A stretch of DNA of 64,000 bases from Shimia sp040370365. GTDB taxonomy: Bacteria > Pseudomonadota > Alphaproteobacteria > Rhodobacterales > Rhodobacteraceae. Each line of letters begins with the position of its first letter. The stretch's first letter is position 1. A program made the position numbers and the translations under genes. This document shows positions 26,112 through 34,366 of this stretch, in pieces. The notes below the pieces were generated by a model. That model was not told the DNA's origin. It made no database searches and saw nothing but the letters and a program-made list of their open reading frames with translations. The DNA lies in NCBI RefSeq assembly GCF_040370365.1, contig NZ_BAABWQ010000002.1, forward strand, positions 868,001 to 932,000, given 5' to 3'.

Positions 26112-27209
26112 ATGGCGACGCTCAACCTGAATGCAATCAACAAATCTTTCGGCACCGCCAAAGTGTTGCATGACATCAGCCTCGCAATCGAGGACAAGGA
26201 ATTTGTGGTCTTCGTAGGCCCCTCAGGTTGCGGAAAATCCACTCTGCTGCGCATCATTGCTGGTCTTGAGGAAGCCACCTCTGGCTCCATCGTGATCGGA
26301 GGCGAAGACGTCAGCGACGCCGCCCCGGTGGACCGCGGTATCTCCATGGTGTTTCAGTCTTACGCGCTCTACCCGCACCTGAGTGTCTATGAAAACATTG
26401 CCTTTCCTCTGCGCGTGCAGAAAATGGCGAAAGAAGATCTCGATGCGCGCGTGAAACGCGCCGCCGACGTTCTGCAACTCACCGAAAAACTGGACCTGAA
26501 GCCAGGACAACTCTCCGGTGGTCAACGCCAGCGGGTCGCCATCGGTCGCTCGATTGTGCGCGAACCCAAAGTATTCCTGTTTGACGAACCGCTCTCCAAC
26601 CTTGATGCCGCGTTGCGCGGGGACATGCGTGTTGAGCTGAGCCAGCTTCACAACCAGTTGGACGCAACCATGGTCTACGTCACCCACGATCAAGTCGAAG
26701 CCATGACCATGGCGGACCGAATTGTGGTTCTGAACGGCGGACTGGTGGAGCAGTTTGGCACACCGATGGAGCTTTACCACCATCCCGCCACCAAATTTGT
26801 CGCCAGCTTCATCGGCCAACCCAATATGAATTTTGTGCCCGCCAAAGTGCTCAAAACCTCCGGCGCATTGTCTGTGGAATTGGAAGGGGGCCACCGCATG
26901 TCACTGCCCGTCGACACCTCAGGCGTCGACAAAGGTGACACCGTCGAGGTAGGCATCCGTCCAGAGCACGTCACGCTTGGCACCGAAGGTCTGGATATCA
27001 CCGTAAACGTGCTGGAACGCCTCGGTGGTGTGTCCATCACCTACGGCACAATTGGAACCGGTACCCGGTTCTGCGCCTCGCTGCCCGGTGACGCCCCAAT
27101 CCAACAAGGCAAAAACATGCGCCTGACGGTTGCACCTGAGGATTGCCACGTTTTCCGCACCGACGGCCAAGTTCTGCGCCGCCAATCAGCCCCGGCTCTG
27201 GTCGCATAA
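26112..27209 (+). CDS. ABC transporter ATPase (MalK/UgpC type)
   Basis: A 365-residue ATPase. Walker A is GPSGCGKST, the Q-loop lies in MVFQSYALYPHLSV, the signature is LSGGQRQR, Walker B ends VFLFDEPLSNLDA, and the switch histidine is in YVTHDQVEA. The C-terminal TOBE-type regulatory domain follows (VGIRPEHVTLG). All catalytic motifs are intact. ATG 26112 is preferred over 26061, which falls in the hairpin region. It powers the two permeases upstream and is followed by the Gfo/Idh/MocA gene nine bases later. Confidence 0.94.
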   Translation: MATLNLNAINKSFGTAKVLHDISLAIEDKEFVVFVGPSGCGKSTLLRIIAGLEEATSGSIVIGGEDVSDAAPVDRGISMVFQSYALYPHLSVYENIAFPLRVQKMAKEDLDARVKRAADVLQLTEKLDLKPGQLSGGQRQRVAIGRSIVREPKVFLFDEPLSNLDAALRGDMRVELSQLHNQLDATMVYVTHDQVEAMTMADRIVVLNGGLVEQFGTPMELYHHPATKFVASFIGQPNMNFVPAKVLKTSGALSVELEGGHRMSLPVDTSGVDKGDTVEVGIRPEHVTLGTEGLDITVNVLERLGGVSITYGTIGTGTRFCASLPGDAPIQQGKNMRLTVAPEDCHVFRTDGQVLRRQSAPALVA

Positions 27210-27218
27210 GGATACGTC

Positions 27219-28355
27219 ATGCGCGTTGTTACAGCAGGTATTGGCCTTCGGGCCGGGCATGTGCTCTCAATTCTCAAAGAGGCGATGCCACAAGTGGAGT
27301 TTGTCGGGTTCTTTGATCCACAACCGACCCATCTTGAAATGATTGGCACGGAGGTGCCTCAATACGACGATGTAGAGACTATGCTGGCTGAAACGGCCCC
27401 AGATCTCTTCTTTGTTGGATCTCCAAACAGCTTCCACCTGGAGCATATCAAGGCTGGATTGGCGGCAGGTGTCCGCATCTTCACCGAGAAACCGGTGGTG
27501 ACCACAAAAGCGGAAACCATGGAGCTGGCCACGTTGTTGGCCGAGCACGGCACGGACAGCGTGATGGTCGGCTTGGTCCTACGCTACTCTCAGCATATGG
27601 TCGATCTGCGCCGCGTGTTGGATCAGCTTGGCCCAATCACGTCCATGGATGCCAGCGAACACATTGCGCCATATCATGGGGCTTTCTTCATGCGAGACTG
27701 GCGCCGTATGGTGCACTGGTCCGGTGGTTTCATGTTGGAGAAATGCTGCCACGATTTGGATATCTACAACATGATCACTGGCTCACGCCCGGATCGCGTG
27801 GCCAGCTTTGGAGGACGCAAATCCTTTGTGCCGGAATTTGCACCCAGCTCGAACACCGAAAACGAAATCATGCACCGCAAAAAAAGCGTATGGCAAAGCG
27901 TCGATGATCCTTTCCGCTCCGACGGTGATATCATCGACAACCAAACCGCCATTTTGCACTACGAAACCGGGTCCTCACTGGCCTTTCATACGAATCTCAA
28001 CGTGCCAGACGAGCATCGTCGCTTCTGTGTGATGGGTGCGCTTGGCATGGCCGAAGGCGACTTTGTACGTGGTTACCTGAAAGCCACCGCACGCGACGGC
28101 ACCGTGATAGCCGATCACGACTATACCCAAATGGACCAAGCACGGGCCTCTGCCCATTACGGCGCAGACCACATGATGGTGGATGACATCGCCGCGTTCC
28201 TGAAGGGCGACAGCGAAAGCCTGCCTGTGGGCGTCGTTGATGCTCTGGAAGCGGGATTGGTTGCGATGGCGCTGGATGAAGCGCGCGTGACTGGAACAAT
28301 GATCAACATGGCCCCCACATGGGCCGAATTTGACACATATGGATTGCGAGAATGA
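27219..28355 (+). CDS. Gfo/Idh/MocA-family protein in the amino-sugar operon
   Basis: A 378-residue NAD(P)-binding protein. The N-terminal Rossmann part begins MRVVTAGIGLRAGHVLSIL, the EKP motif is FTEKPVV, and the catalytic region shows GGFMLEKCCHDLDIYNMITG, with HD as in the family. Possible roles are a sugar oxidoreductase or epimerase, or an NAD-dependent glycosidase like GH109 alpha-N-acetylgalactosaminidases, which share this fold. Operon company (GH20, two deaminases, NagA) makes an amino-sugar substrate likely. The next gene overlaps its stop (ATGA). Confidence 0.85.
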   Translation: MRVVTAGIGLRAGHVLSILKEAMPQVEFVGFFDPQPTHLEMIGTEVPQYDDVETMLAETAPDLFFVGSPNSFHLEHIKAGLAAGVRIFTEKPVVTTKAETMELATLLAEHGTDSVMVGLVLRYSQHMVDLRRVLDQLGPITSMDASEHIAPYHGAFFMRDWRRMVHWSGGFMLEKCCHDLDIYNMITGSRPDRVASFGGRKSFVPEFAPSSNTENEIMHRKKSVWQSVDDPFRSDGDIIDNQTAILHYETGSSLAFHTNLNVPDEHRRFCVMGALGMAEGDFVRGYLKATARDGTVIADHDYTQMDQARASAHYGADHMMVDDIAAFLKGDSESLPVGVVDALEAGLVAMALDEARVTGTMINMAPTWAEFDTYGLRE

Positions 28356-29350
28356 CAATGAACAGCACTGTGCCCGGCGCACTGATGGCTAAGGAAAGCG
28401 CGGAGGCCATTGGTGTCTTTGTCCGGGCAGCAACTCAAAATGCCACGCTTCCGAACATGGCTGATACCAAAGCAATCTACACCATTGCTCGCGGCTCTTC
28501 CGACGCTGCGGCCAATATTCTATCTTATGAGTTTATGCGCGAACTGGGCGTGCCGGTAACCTCCCTGCCGCCCTCTGTTTTCTCCATCGGCAAAGGCGTG
28601 TCTATGGACGGCGCAGCTGCACTTGTGGTGAGCCAATCTGGCGCCTCCGAGGACCTCGTACGCAGCGCCAAAGGTGCCGCCGATCGCGGAGCCAAAGTCC
28701 TCGCGCTGACCAATATACCTAACAGCCCGGTAGAAGCTGCCGCCGAGGCCACAATCGCCATTGGTGCAGGCGCCGAAAACGCAGTTCCTGCCACCAAAAC
28801 CGTGGTTGGATCCATTGCAGCTGGTATGGCGATTTTAGCTGGATTAGACTCTAAATATGATGCCAAAACTTCTGCGGACGCATTGAGGAATGCCCCGGCC
28901 ACCTTGCCAAACGCAACAGCATTGCGGGCGGCTTTTCTGCGCGCGCGCCACTTCTATGTTATTGGCCGCGACACTGGCTTTGGAGCGGCCCAAGAAGTGG
29001 CGCTTAAGCTCAAAGAATGCTGTGCACTTCATGCCGAAGCCTATTCCGCGTCCGAAGTGCTACACGGCCCTTTGCAGCTCGCAACCAACCCGTTGATGGT
29101 GCTGATCTTAGACACAGGGCAGGCTGACATTCAGGACAGCCTAGATCAAGCCGAAGCGCGTTTCACTTCCGTCGGATGTGACGTTCACCGCCTGCGCGTA
29201 ACCGATCATATCGAAACTGCGGTCAAACCCGCCGCCGCAGCCGCCTACCTTCTCGCAGTGATGTATCCCGTGATCCTTGAAACTGCTCTGGCATTGGGTT
29301 TGAACCCCGATGCACCGGAAACTCTGTCGAAAGTGACACAAACAACATGA
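28352..29350 (+). CDS. SIS-domain glucosamine-6-phosphate deaminase (NagB-II type)
   Basis: A 332-residue protein made of two SIS domains, equal to the isomerase half of GlmS without its glutaminase part. Phosphosugar-binding motifs are ARGSSDAAANI, VSQSGASEDLV and NAVPATKT; the isomerase core is ALKLKECCALHAEAYSASEVLHGP. This is the layout of NagB-II enzymes (first shown in Shewanella), which turn glucosamine-6-phosphate into fructose-6-phosphate plus ammonia. Start ATG 28352 overlaps the preceding stop. A second SIS gene overlaps its own end, so the pair is tightly coupled. Confidence 0.85.
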   Translation: MTMNSTVPGALMAKESAEAIGVFVRAATQNATLPNMADTKAIYTIARGSSDAAANILSYEFMRELGVPVTSLPPSVFSIGKGVSMDGAAALVVSQSGASEDLVRSAKGAADRGAKVLALTNIPNSPVEAAAEATIAIGAGAENAVPATKTVVGSIAAGMAILAGLDSKYDAKTSADALRNAPATLPNATALRAAFLRARHFYVIGRDTGFGAAQEVALKLKECCALHAEAYSASEVLHGPLQLATNPLMVLILDTGQADIQDSLDQAEARFTSVGCDVHRLRVTDHIETAVKPAAAAAYLLAVMYPVILETALALGLNPDAPETLSKVTQTT

Positions 29351-30396
29351 CTGACACGCTTCAAAAGTGGGCAACATGGAAAGAAATTCATCAACAGCCC
29401 TCGATCTGGCGCGCTTGGGGACAGACGCTCGATGTGGCTGGTCTTCGTGATTGGATCGCTTCTCAGGACGCTGACGAAGTGTGGTTCTGTGGTGCCGGAA
29501 CAAGCGCCTATATTGGCGACATCATTTCCGCAGCTGTGCCTGGCACGCGGTCTGTGCCCTCCACAGATTTGGTCGCCAATCCGCGCGCATTCCTGACCGG
29601 AAACCGACCCTTGGTTGTCAGTTTTGGGCGGTCTGGCAACTCTACAGAAAGTCTCGGCACGCTGGATGCGCTGGATGCACTGGCACCTGACGCCCCGCGG
29701 CTGCACATCACCTGCAATCCAGATGGTGCCTTGGCCACCCGCAGCGCGTCAGGTCCTCTGAAAGTCATCTCTCTGCCTGAGGTCACCCATGACGCGGGAT
29801 TTGCGATGACCAGCAGCTTCTCCACCATGTTGCTCACTGCGCTCGCCCTGTTTGACGCGCCCTGTGATGTAGCGACACGCTTCAATGCGTTGGCAGATCA
29901 ACTAGACGCCTTGCTGCCTGCGCTTGGATCACCACGTCCAGACCGCGCCGTCTATGTTGGATCTGGTCCACTCGCCTTCGCCGCGCGCGAGGCGGCGCTT
30001 AAAGTTATGGAGCTCACCGCAGGCCAAACACCTGCACTCTGGGACAGCACATTGGGGTTTCGCCACGGGCCAAAATCCTTTGTACGGGATGTCACCGCCA
30101 TCACTATATTTTCCAGCCCGCAAGCGCCTACCAGTGCGTATGACGCAGATTTGGTCACGGAATTACGTGCCCAATTCCCCGACGCGCGCGTGACCAACAT
30201 CGGCCCACTGGGTGACATACCCATCGATATGCCGTTTGGGCCGGCATGGGCTGCCCCGCTATGTATCGCAGCTGCGCAAATAGATGGTGTGCAATGGGCC
30301 TCTGATCTGGGCCTGAATGTCGATGATCCCTTCACGGGCCAAGGCACGCTCAGCCGTGTTGTGTCCGGCGTCAAACTCCACGGGGTGGGCGCATGA
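29347..30396 (+). CDS. agaS: SIS-domain AgaS-like galactosamine-6-phosphate deaminase/isomerase
   Basis: A 349-residue double-SIS protein distinct from its neighbour. Motifs are FCGAGTSAYIGDI, SFGRSGNSTES and ALKVMELTAGQTPALWDSTLGFRHGPKSFV. These fit AgaS, which converts galactosamine-6-phosphate to tagatose-6-phosphate plus ammonia. The presence of AgaS beside a NagB-II-like gene suggests that both GalNAc and GlcNAc are used. It overlaps both neighbours by four bases. The AgaS call rests on motifs and on the GatZ-family gene two positions downstream. Confidence 0.82.
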   Translation: MTDTLQKWATWKEIHQQPSIWRAWGQTLDVAGLRDWIASQDADEVWFCGAGTSAYIGDIISAAVPGTRSVPSTDLVANPRAFLTGNRPLVVSFGRSGNSTESLGTLDALDALAPDAPRLHITCNPDGALATRSASGPLKVISLPEVTHDAGFAMTSSFSTMLLTALALFDAPCDVATRFNALADQLDALLPALGSPRPDRAVYVGSGPLAFAAREAALKVMELTAGQTPALWDSTLGFRHGPKSFVRDVTAITIFSSPQAPTSAYDADLVTELRAQFPDARVTNIGPLGDIPIDMPFGPAWAAPLCIAAAQIDGVQWASDLGLNVDDPFTGQGTLSRVVSGVKLHGVGA

Positions 30397-31295
30397 CCGT
30401 CGCGGGCATCGATCTGGGGGGCACCAAATGCGAAGTGCGCCTGTTTGATCAAGACTGGAACGAAGTGGCCCGCCACCGCGACCCAACACCTGAGAGCTAT
30501 GATGATCTTGTGCAAACCGTGGCCGACCAAGTGGCTTGGGCCGAAGCGGAATCAGGTGAAAAACTCCCTGTTGGCGTAGGCGCAGCGGGGCTCATAAACC
30601 CGCACACCGGCCTTGCCCTCACAGCCAATCTACCAGCAACGGACAAGCCCTTTCCCGCCGATATCAACGCCGCGGCAGGGCGCCCCATCACATATGTCAA
30701 CGACTGCCGGGCAATGGCACTATCAGAGGCGATATTTGGCGCTGGCAAAGGCCACAACACGGTGATGGCACTCATCCTCGGAACGGGCATTGGTGGCGGC
30801 ATTGTGGTGAAACAGTCTCTACTGCAAGGTCCAACACTCACCGGAGGAGAGTTCGGCCACACCTCCGCTCCCGCCCATTTGGTCAGCCGGCACAACCTGC
30901 CGATCCATCGTTGCGGATGTGGACGTTTGGGTTGCATTGAAACCTATGTTGCTGGCCCCGGCCTCGCCACGCTTGCCAAAACCCTCACCGGTCAAGATAT
31001 CTCTCCACCAGAGATAGCCGCCCGCCGCCACACAGACATGGCTGAGGTCTGGACAATTTGGTGCGCCTTCGCGGCGGAACTTATTCACAGCCTGACACTC
31101 ACGGCTGACCCAGACGTGATCGTTTTGGGCGGTGGATTGAGTCGGATTGAAGGGGTTATCCAAGATTTGTCCGTTGCCGCGCAGAAAGCTCAAATCGGTG
31201 ATTTCTCGACCGCCCGACTCATTTTGGCGCAAGGCGGCGACAGCAGCGGTGCCCGTGGTGCAGCCTATGCCGCCTGGCAGGAGGCCAACACATGA
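30393..31295 (+). CDS. ROK-family amino-sugar kinase (NagK-like)
   Basis: A 300-residue sugar kinase. The ATP-binding opening is AGIDLGGTKCEVRLFD; the catalytic region VNDCRAMALSEA carries the base aspartate; the zinc cluster reads HRCGCGRLGCIETY. Late motifs include VIVLGGGLSRIEG. It probably phosphorylates free GlcNAc and GalNAc made by GH20, feeding NagA. No PTS component is in the operon, so a kinase is needed, which supports the assignment. Overlaps of four bases join it to both neighbours. Confidence 0.88.
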   Translation: MTVAGIDLGGTKCEVRLFDQDWNEVARHRDPTPESYDDLVQTVADQVAWAEAESGEKLPVGVGAAGLINPHTGLALTANLPATDKPFPADINAAAGRPITYVNDCRAMALSEAIFGAGKGHNTVMALILGTGIGGGIVVKQSLLQGPTLTGGEFGHTSAPAHLVSRHNLPIHRCGCGRLGCIETYVAGPGLATLAKTLTGQDISPPEIAARRHTDMAEVWTIWCAFAAELIHSLTLTADPDVIVLGGGLSRIEGVIQDLSVAAQKAQIGDFSTARLILAQGGDSSGARGAAYAAWQEANT

Positions 31296-32521
31296 CAGAT
31301 ACGCTACGCAAGATCATTTCCCAAAACCGCGCGGGCACGCCGGTGGCCATACCGTCTGTATGCTCCGCACATCCTGATGTGTTGCGGGCCTCACTCACTT
31401 TTGCTCAGCGCCGAGATCGCCACATCGTCATCGAGTCCACCTCTAATCAGGTGAACCAAGACGGTGGGTACACCGGCATCACGCCCGAAGGGTTTATCCG
31501 CTATGTGCATGACATTGCGGATCGTGCCAACGTCGATCGTGATCGCATCATCTTTGGTGGTGATCATCTCGGCCCACAGGCATGGCGCAACCTGCCCGCA
31601 GAGGCCGCAATGGAAAAAGCACGCGTCTTGGTCCGAGACTATGTGCGTGCGGGATTTGGCAAAATTCATCTCGATTGTTCCGAAGGCTGTGCGGGCGAAA
31701 CCGCTCAATTGACCGACAGTGAAACGGCCGCCCGCTCTGCTGATCTGGCCAAGGTCTGTGCACAAGAAAGCGACAGGCTGCTGTTTGTGGTCGGCACCGA
31801 AGTGCCCCCACCCGGCGGCGCGCGCGCGGATGAGGACGATGACATCCCACCAACAGATGCAGCCGCAGCGGCCGCCACGTTAACGACGCACATCGATACG
31901 TTTGGCGATCTTGCACCTCTGATCGGAGGGCTTGTTGTGCAACCGGGTGTCGAATTTGGCCCCACAGACGTGCATCATTTGCCTATGAGTCGCGATCCGG
32001 GCTTCCTTCGGGCGCTTGTCGATCACCCAACCGTATGCCTAGAAGCACACTCCACCGATTATCAACGCCCGCGCGCCTTCAAACGCCTTGCAGAATTGGG
32101 CTTTGCCTTTCAAAAGGTGGGCCCAGCGCTGACCTTTGCCTACCGACAGGCAGCCTATTCCCTAGATGCGTTGCGCCAACCAACCGGCGTCTTGCGCGCC
32201 ACGATGGAAGAACTGATGCTGAGCAACCCGAAATCCTGGCAGGGACACTACCACGGCGACACAAAATGTGTGTACCGTCAGCGCCATTTTGGTCTCGCGG
32301 ACCGCATTCGCTATTATTGGCCGCAACCCAAAGCACAGGCCGCTGTCGCCCGCTTGATGGCGGACACACCCAATGTGCTCAACGAAGCCTCGGTCCGAGC
32401 AGCTTTTGGCACCACAACGCTTGAACGCGCTGAAGAGCTTTCAGGCTCACATGCTCAACGCTTGATCGACGCTCAAATCGAACTTGCGCTGGAACCCTAT
32501 TTCATTGAGGAAACCTCATGA
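31292..32521 (+). CDS. GatZ/KbaZ-family protein, probable tagatose-6-phosphate 4-epimerase
   Basis: A 409-residue TIM-barrel protein of the GatZ/KbaZ family (COG4573). Typical pieces: AIPSVCSAHPDVLRA, ESTSNQVNQDGGYTGITP, FGGDHLGPQAWRN, IHLDCSEGCAG, and HYHGDTKCVYRQRHF. In enterobacteria GatZ is the companion of an aldolase subunit. Here there is no catalytic partner (GatY/KbaY) and no tagatose-6-phosphate kinase. Related single proteins of Agrobacterium galactitol/altritol catabolism are D-tagatose-6-phosphate 4-epimerases (EC 5.1.3.40). Conversion of tagatose-6-phosphate to fructose-6-phosphate would complete the pathway; this is inference. Confidence 0.85.
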   Translation: MTDTLRKIISQNRAGTPVAIPSVCSAHPDVLRASLTFAQRRDRHIVIESTSNQVNQDGGYTGITPEGFIRYVHDIADRANVDRDRIIFGGDHLGPQAWRNLPAEAAMEKARVLVRDYVRAGFGKIHLDCSEGCAGETAQLTDSETAARSADLAKVCAQESDRLLFVVGTEVPPPGGARADEDDDIPPTDAAAAAATLTTHIDTFGDLAPLIGGLVVQPGVEFGPTDVHHLPMSRDPGFLRALVDHPTVCLEAHSTDYQRPRAFKRLAELGFAFQKVGPALTFAYRQAAYSLDALRQPTGVLRATMEELMLSNPKSWQGHYHGDTKCVYRQRHFGLADRIRYYWPQPKAQAAVARLMADTPNVLNEASVRAAFGTTTLERAEELSGSHAQRLIDAQIELALEPYFIEETS

Positions 32522-33657
32522 TCGATCATTGGATCATCCCTGATCATCTGTTTGACGGCCAAACAATCCAATCTGGCATTGGCCTGCACGTCAAAGATGG
32601 GCACGTGATCGACATCGGACCAGCTCCTAAGGGCGCGCAAAAGGTCCATGGCTTGCTGACCCCGGGCTACATCGACTTGCAGGTCAACGGTGGCGGCGGT
32701 GTGCTTTTGAACGCGACCCCAACACGGGAAGGCATCGCTACAATAGCAAAGGCCCATCGCCAATTTGGCACCGTGGCGCTCTTGCCAACCGTGATTACAG
32801 ACGAAGCCAACGTGCTGGATGACGTCGCCAATGCAATTCTTTCGGCCAAGGGCATCCCGGGTATCATTGGCTTGCACATCGAAGGGCCGCATATCTCCGA
32901 GGCCCGCAAAGGCACCCATGATGCGCGCTTCATCCGGCCGCTTGATGATCGTACGATTGCCGTTGTCAGCCACCTGCGCAACATCGGCCTGCCCGTGATG
33001 ATCACGCTTGCTCCCGAAGTCACGCCTTTGGAACAAATCTCCGTTTTGGCAAAAACCGGTGCGGTGGTCTCACTGGGCCACACCAATGCCACTGCTGATC
33101 AAGTGCAAGCCGCTATCGACGCGGGCGCTACCTGTGCCACCCACCTGTTCAACGCCATGTCACCAATGACCAGCCGTGAACCTGGGGCTGTTGGCGCCGT
33201 GATCAATTCAACGCTTTATGCAGGCATCATTGCTGACGGTTTTCACGTGGATGACAGCATGGTTGGTCTGGCGATCCGGGCACGACCAAAGCCGGACCGC
33301 ATGATGCTGGTATCAGATTCAATGGCCACAGTCGGCGGACCCGATCGGTTTGACCTTTATGGGCGGGACGTGGTTCTACAGGACGGACGCCTGCTCAACA
33401 GCGCGGGCAATCTTGCCGGCGCGCATATCACGCAGGCGGAAGGCGTGCAGCGCTTGATTGAGAAAGTGGGCATTTCACCAGATGCAGCCCTGCGTATGGC
33501 CATCACCACACCCGCCAAGTGTATGGGCGTTTCAGCTCTGGCTTCGCCGCTCAACCGCCCATTAGAAGATCTCATTCTGCTTGATGTGGACCACTCCGTC
33601 CGGGGCACATTGTCGGAGTATGCAATTGCCCCTCAGACCCCAAATGCAGCAGAATAG
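32518..33657 (+). CDS. nagA: N-acetylglucosamine-6-phosphate deacetylase NagA
   Basis: A 379-residue amidohydrolase. Metal and substrate motifs are in order: GYIDLQVNGGGGVLLN, LHIEGPHISEARKGTHD, LGHTNATADQV, ATHLFNAMSPMTSREPG, DGFHVD and VSDSMATVGGP with the catalytic aspartate. It deacetylates GlcNAc-6-phosphate and probably also GalNAc-6-phosphate, as no separate AgaA is present. It overlaps the GatZ-family gene by four bases and cutC by 14 bases. Confidence 0.95.
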   Translation: MIDHWIIPDHLFDGQTIQSGIGLHVKDGHVIDIGPAPKGAQKVHGLLTPGYIDLQVNGGGGVLLNATPTREGIATIAKAHRQFGTVALLPTVITDEANVLDDVANAILSAKGIPGIIGLHIEGPHISEARKGTHDARFIRPLDDRTIAVVSHLRNIGLPVMITLAPEVTPLEQISVLAKTGAVVSLGHTNATADQVQAAIDAGATCATHLFNAMSPMTSREPGAVGAVINSTLYAGIIADGFHVDDSMVGLAIRARPKPDRMMLVSDSMATVGGPDRFDLYGRDVVLQDGRLLNSAGNLAGAHITQAEGVQRLIEKVGISPDAALRMAITTPAKCMGVSALASPLNRPLEDLILLDVDHSVRGTLSEYAIAPQTPNAAE

Positions 33658-34366
33658 TCTCACATTTGAGGTCTGCATAGACGCGCCTTCCGGTCTTGAA
33701 GCCTGCGAAGGCTTGGTTGATCGCGTCGAATTGTGCAGTGCTTTGGATCTTGGCGGGTTGACCCCTGATCCCGGATTGATCGCATTGGCAAAGGAACACA
33801 GGTTTCCGTGTCACGCGATGATCCGTCCGCGCGCCGGGGACTTCCACTACAACGCCGCAGATCAGCACGCCATGTTGGCCTCTGTCGCTGCCGTGAAAAA
33901 AGCAGGTCTCGCGGGCATTGTTGTCGGCGCCTCTATTGGCAACGCACTTGACACCGACTTGTTGCGCGCCCTGAAGTCAGCTGCTGGGAATATGGAGGTC
34001 ACGCTCCACCGGGTGATTGATCTTGTTGATGCCCCACTGCTGGCATTGGAACAGGTCATCGCATTGGGGTTTGATCGTATCCTGACATCAGGTGGAGCAC
34101 CAAAGGCCGTAGATGGCCTGACCGCACTTGCGGCCCTTCATAACGCCGCAGCAGGGCGGATCGAAATTATGGCAGGCAGCGGAATATCAGTGTCTAACTT
34201 GGCCAAAATTGCAAACGAGACCCAGATCACGTCTTTTCACGCTTCTTGCAGCACCGAAGTGCCTGTCGCCGATCATCTGCACCGTTTCGGCTTCGCTAAA
34301 ACGCAAAAGGTGACCGACCGTGCAACGGTGGCCACCTTTAGAGATGTTCTCAATTCTCTTGTGTGA
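33644..34366 (+). CDS. cutC: CutC-family TIM-barrel protein
   Basis: A 240-residue protein with the CutC pattern: FEVCIDAPSGLEACE near the N-terminus, VELCSALDLGGLTP, HAMIRPRAGDFHY, TLHRVIDLVDAP, FDRILTSGGAP, and IEIMAGSGIS. The name refers to copper tolerance in E. coli, but that phenotype was later traced to the sRNA MicL, so the enzyme role is open. ATG 33644 overlaps nagA, making it the last gene of the amino-sugar operon and pointing to a role in sugar metabolism. Its stop directly abuts the stop of the convergent GH1 gene. Confidence 0.9.
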   Translation: MQQNSLTFEVCIDAPSGLEACEGLVDRVELCSALDLGGLTPDPGLIALAKEHRFPCHAMIRPRAGDFHYNAADQHAMLASVAAVKKAGLAGIVVGASIGNALDTDLLRALKSAAGNMEVTLHRVIDLVDAPLLALEQVIALGFDRILTSGGAPKAVDGLTALAALHNAAAGRIEIMAGSGISVSNLAKIANETQITSFHASCSTEVPVADHLHRFGFAKTQKVTDRATVATFRDVLNSLV

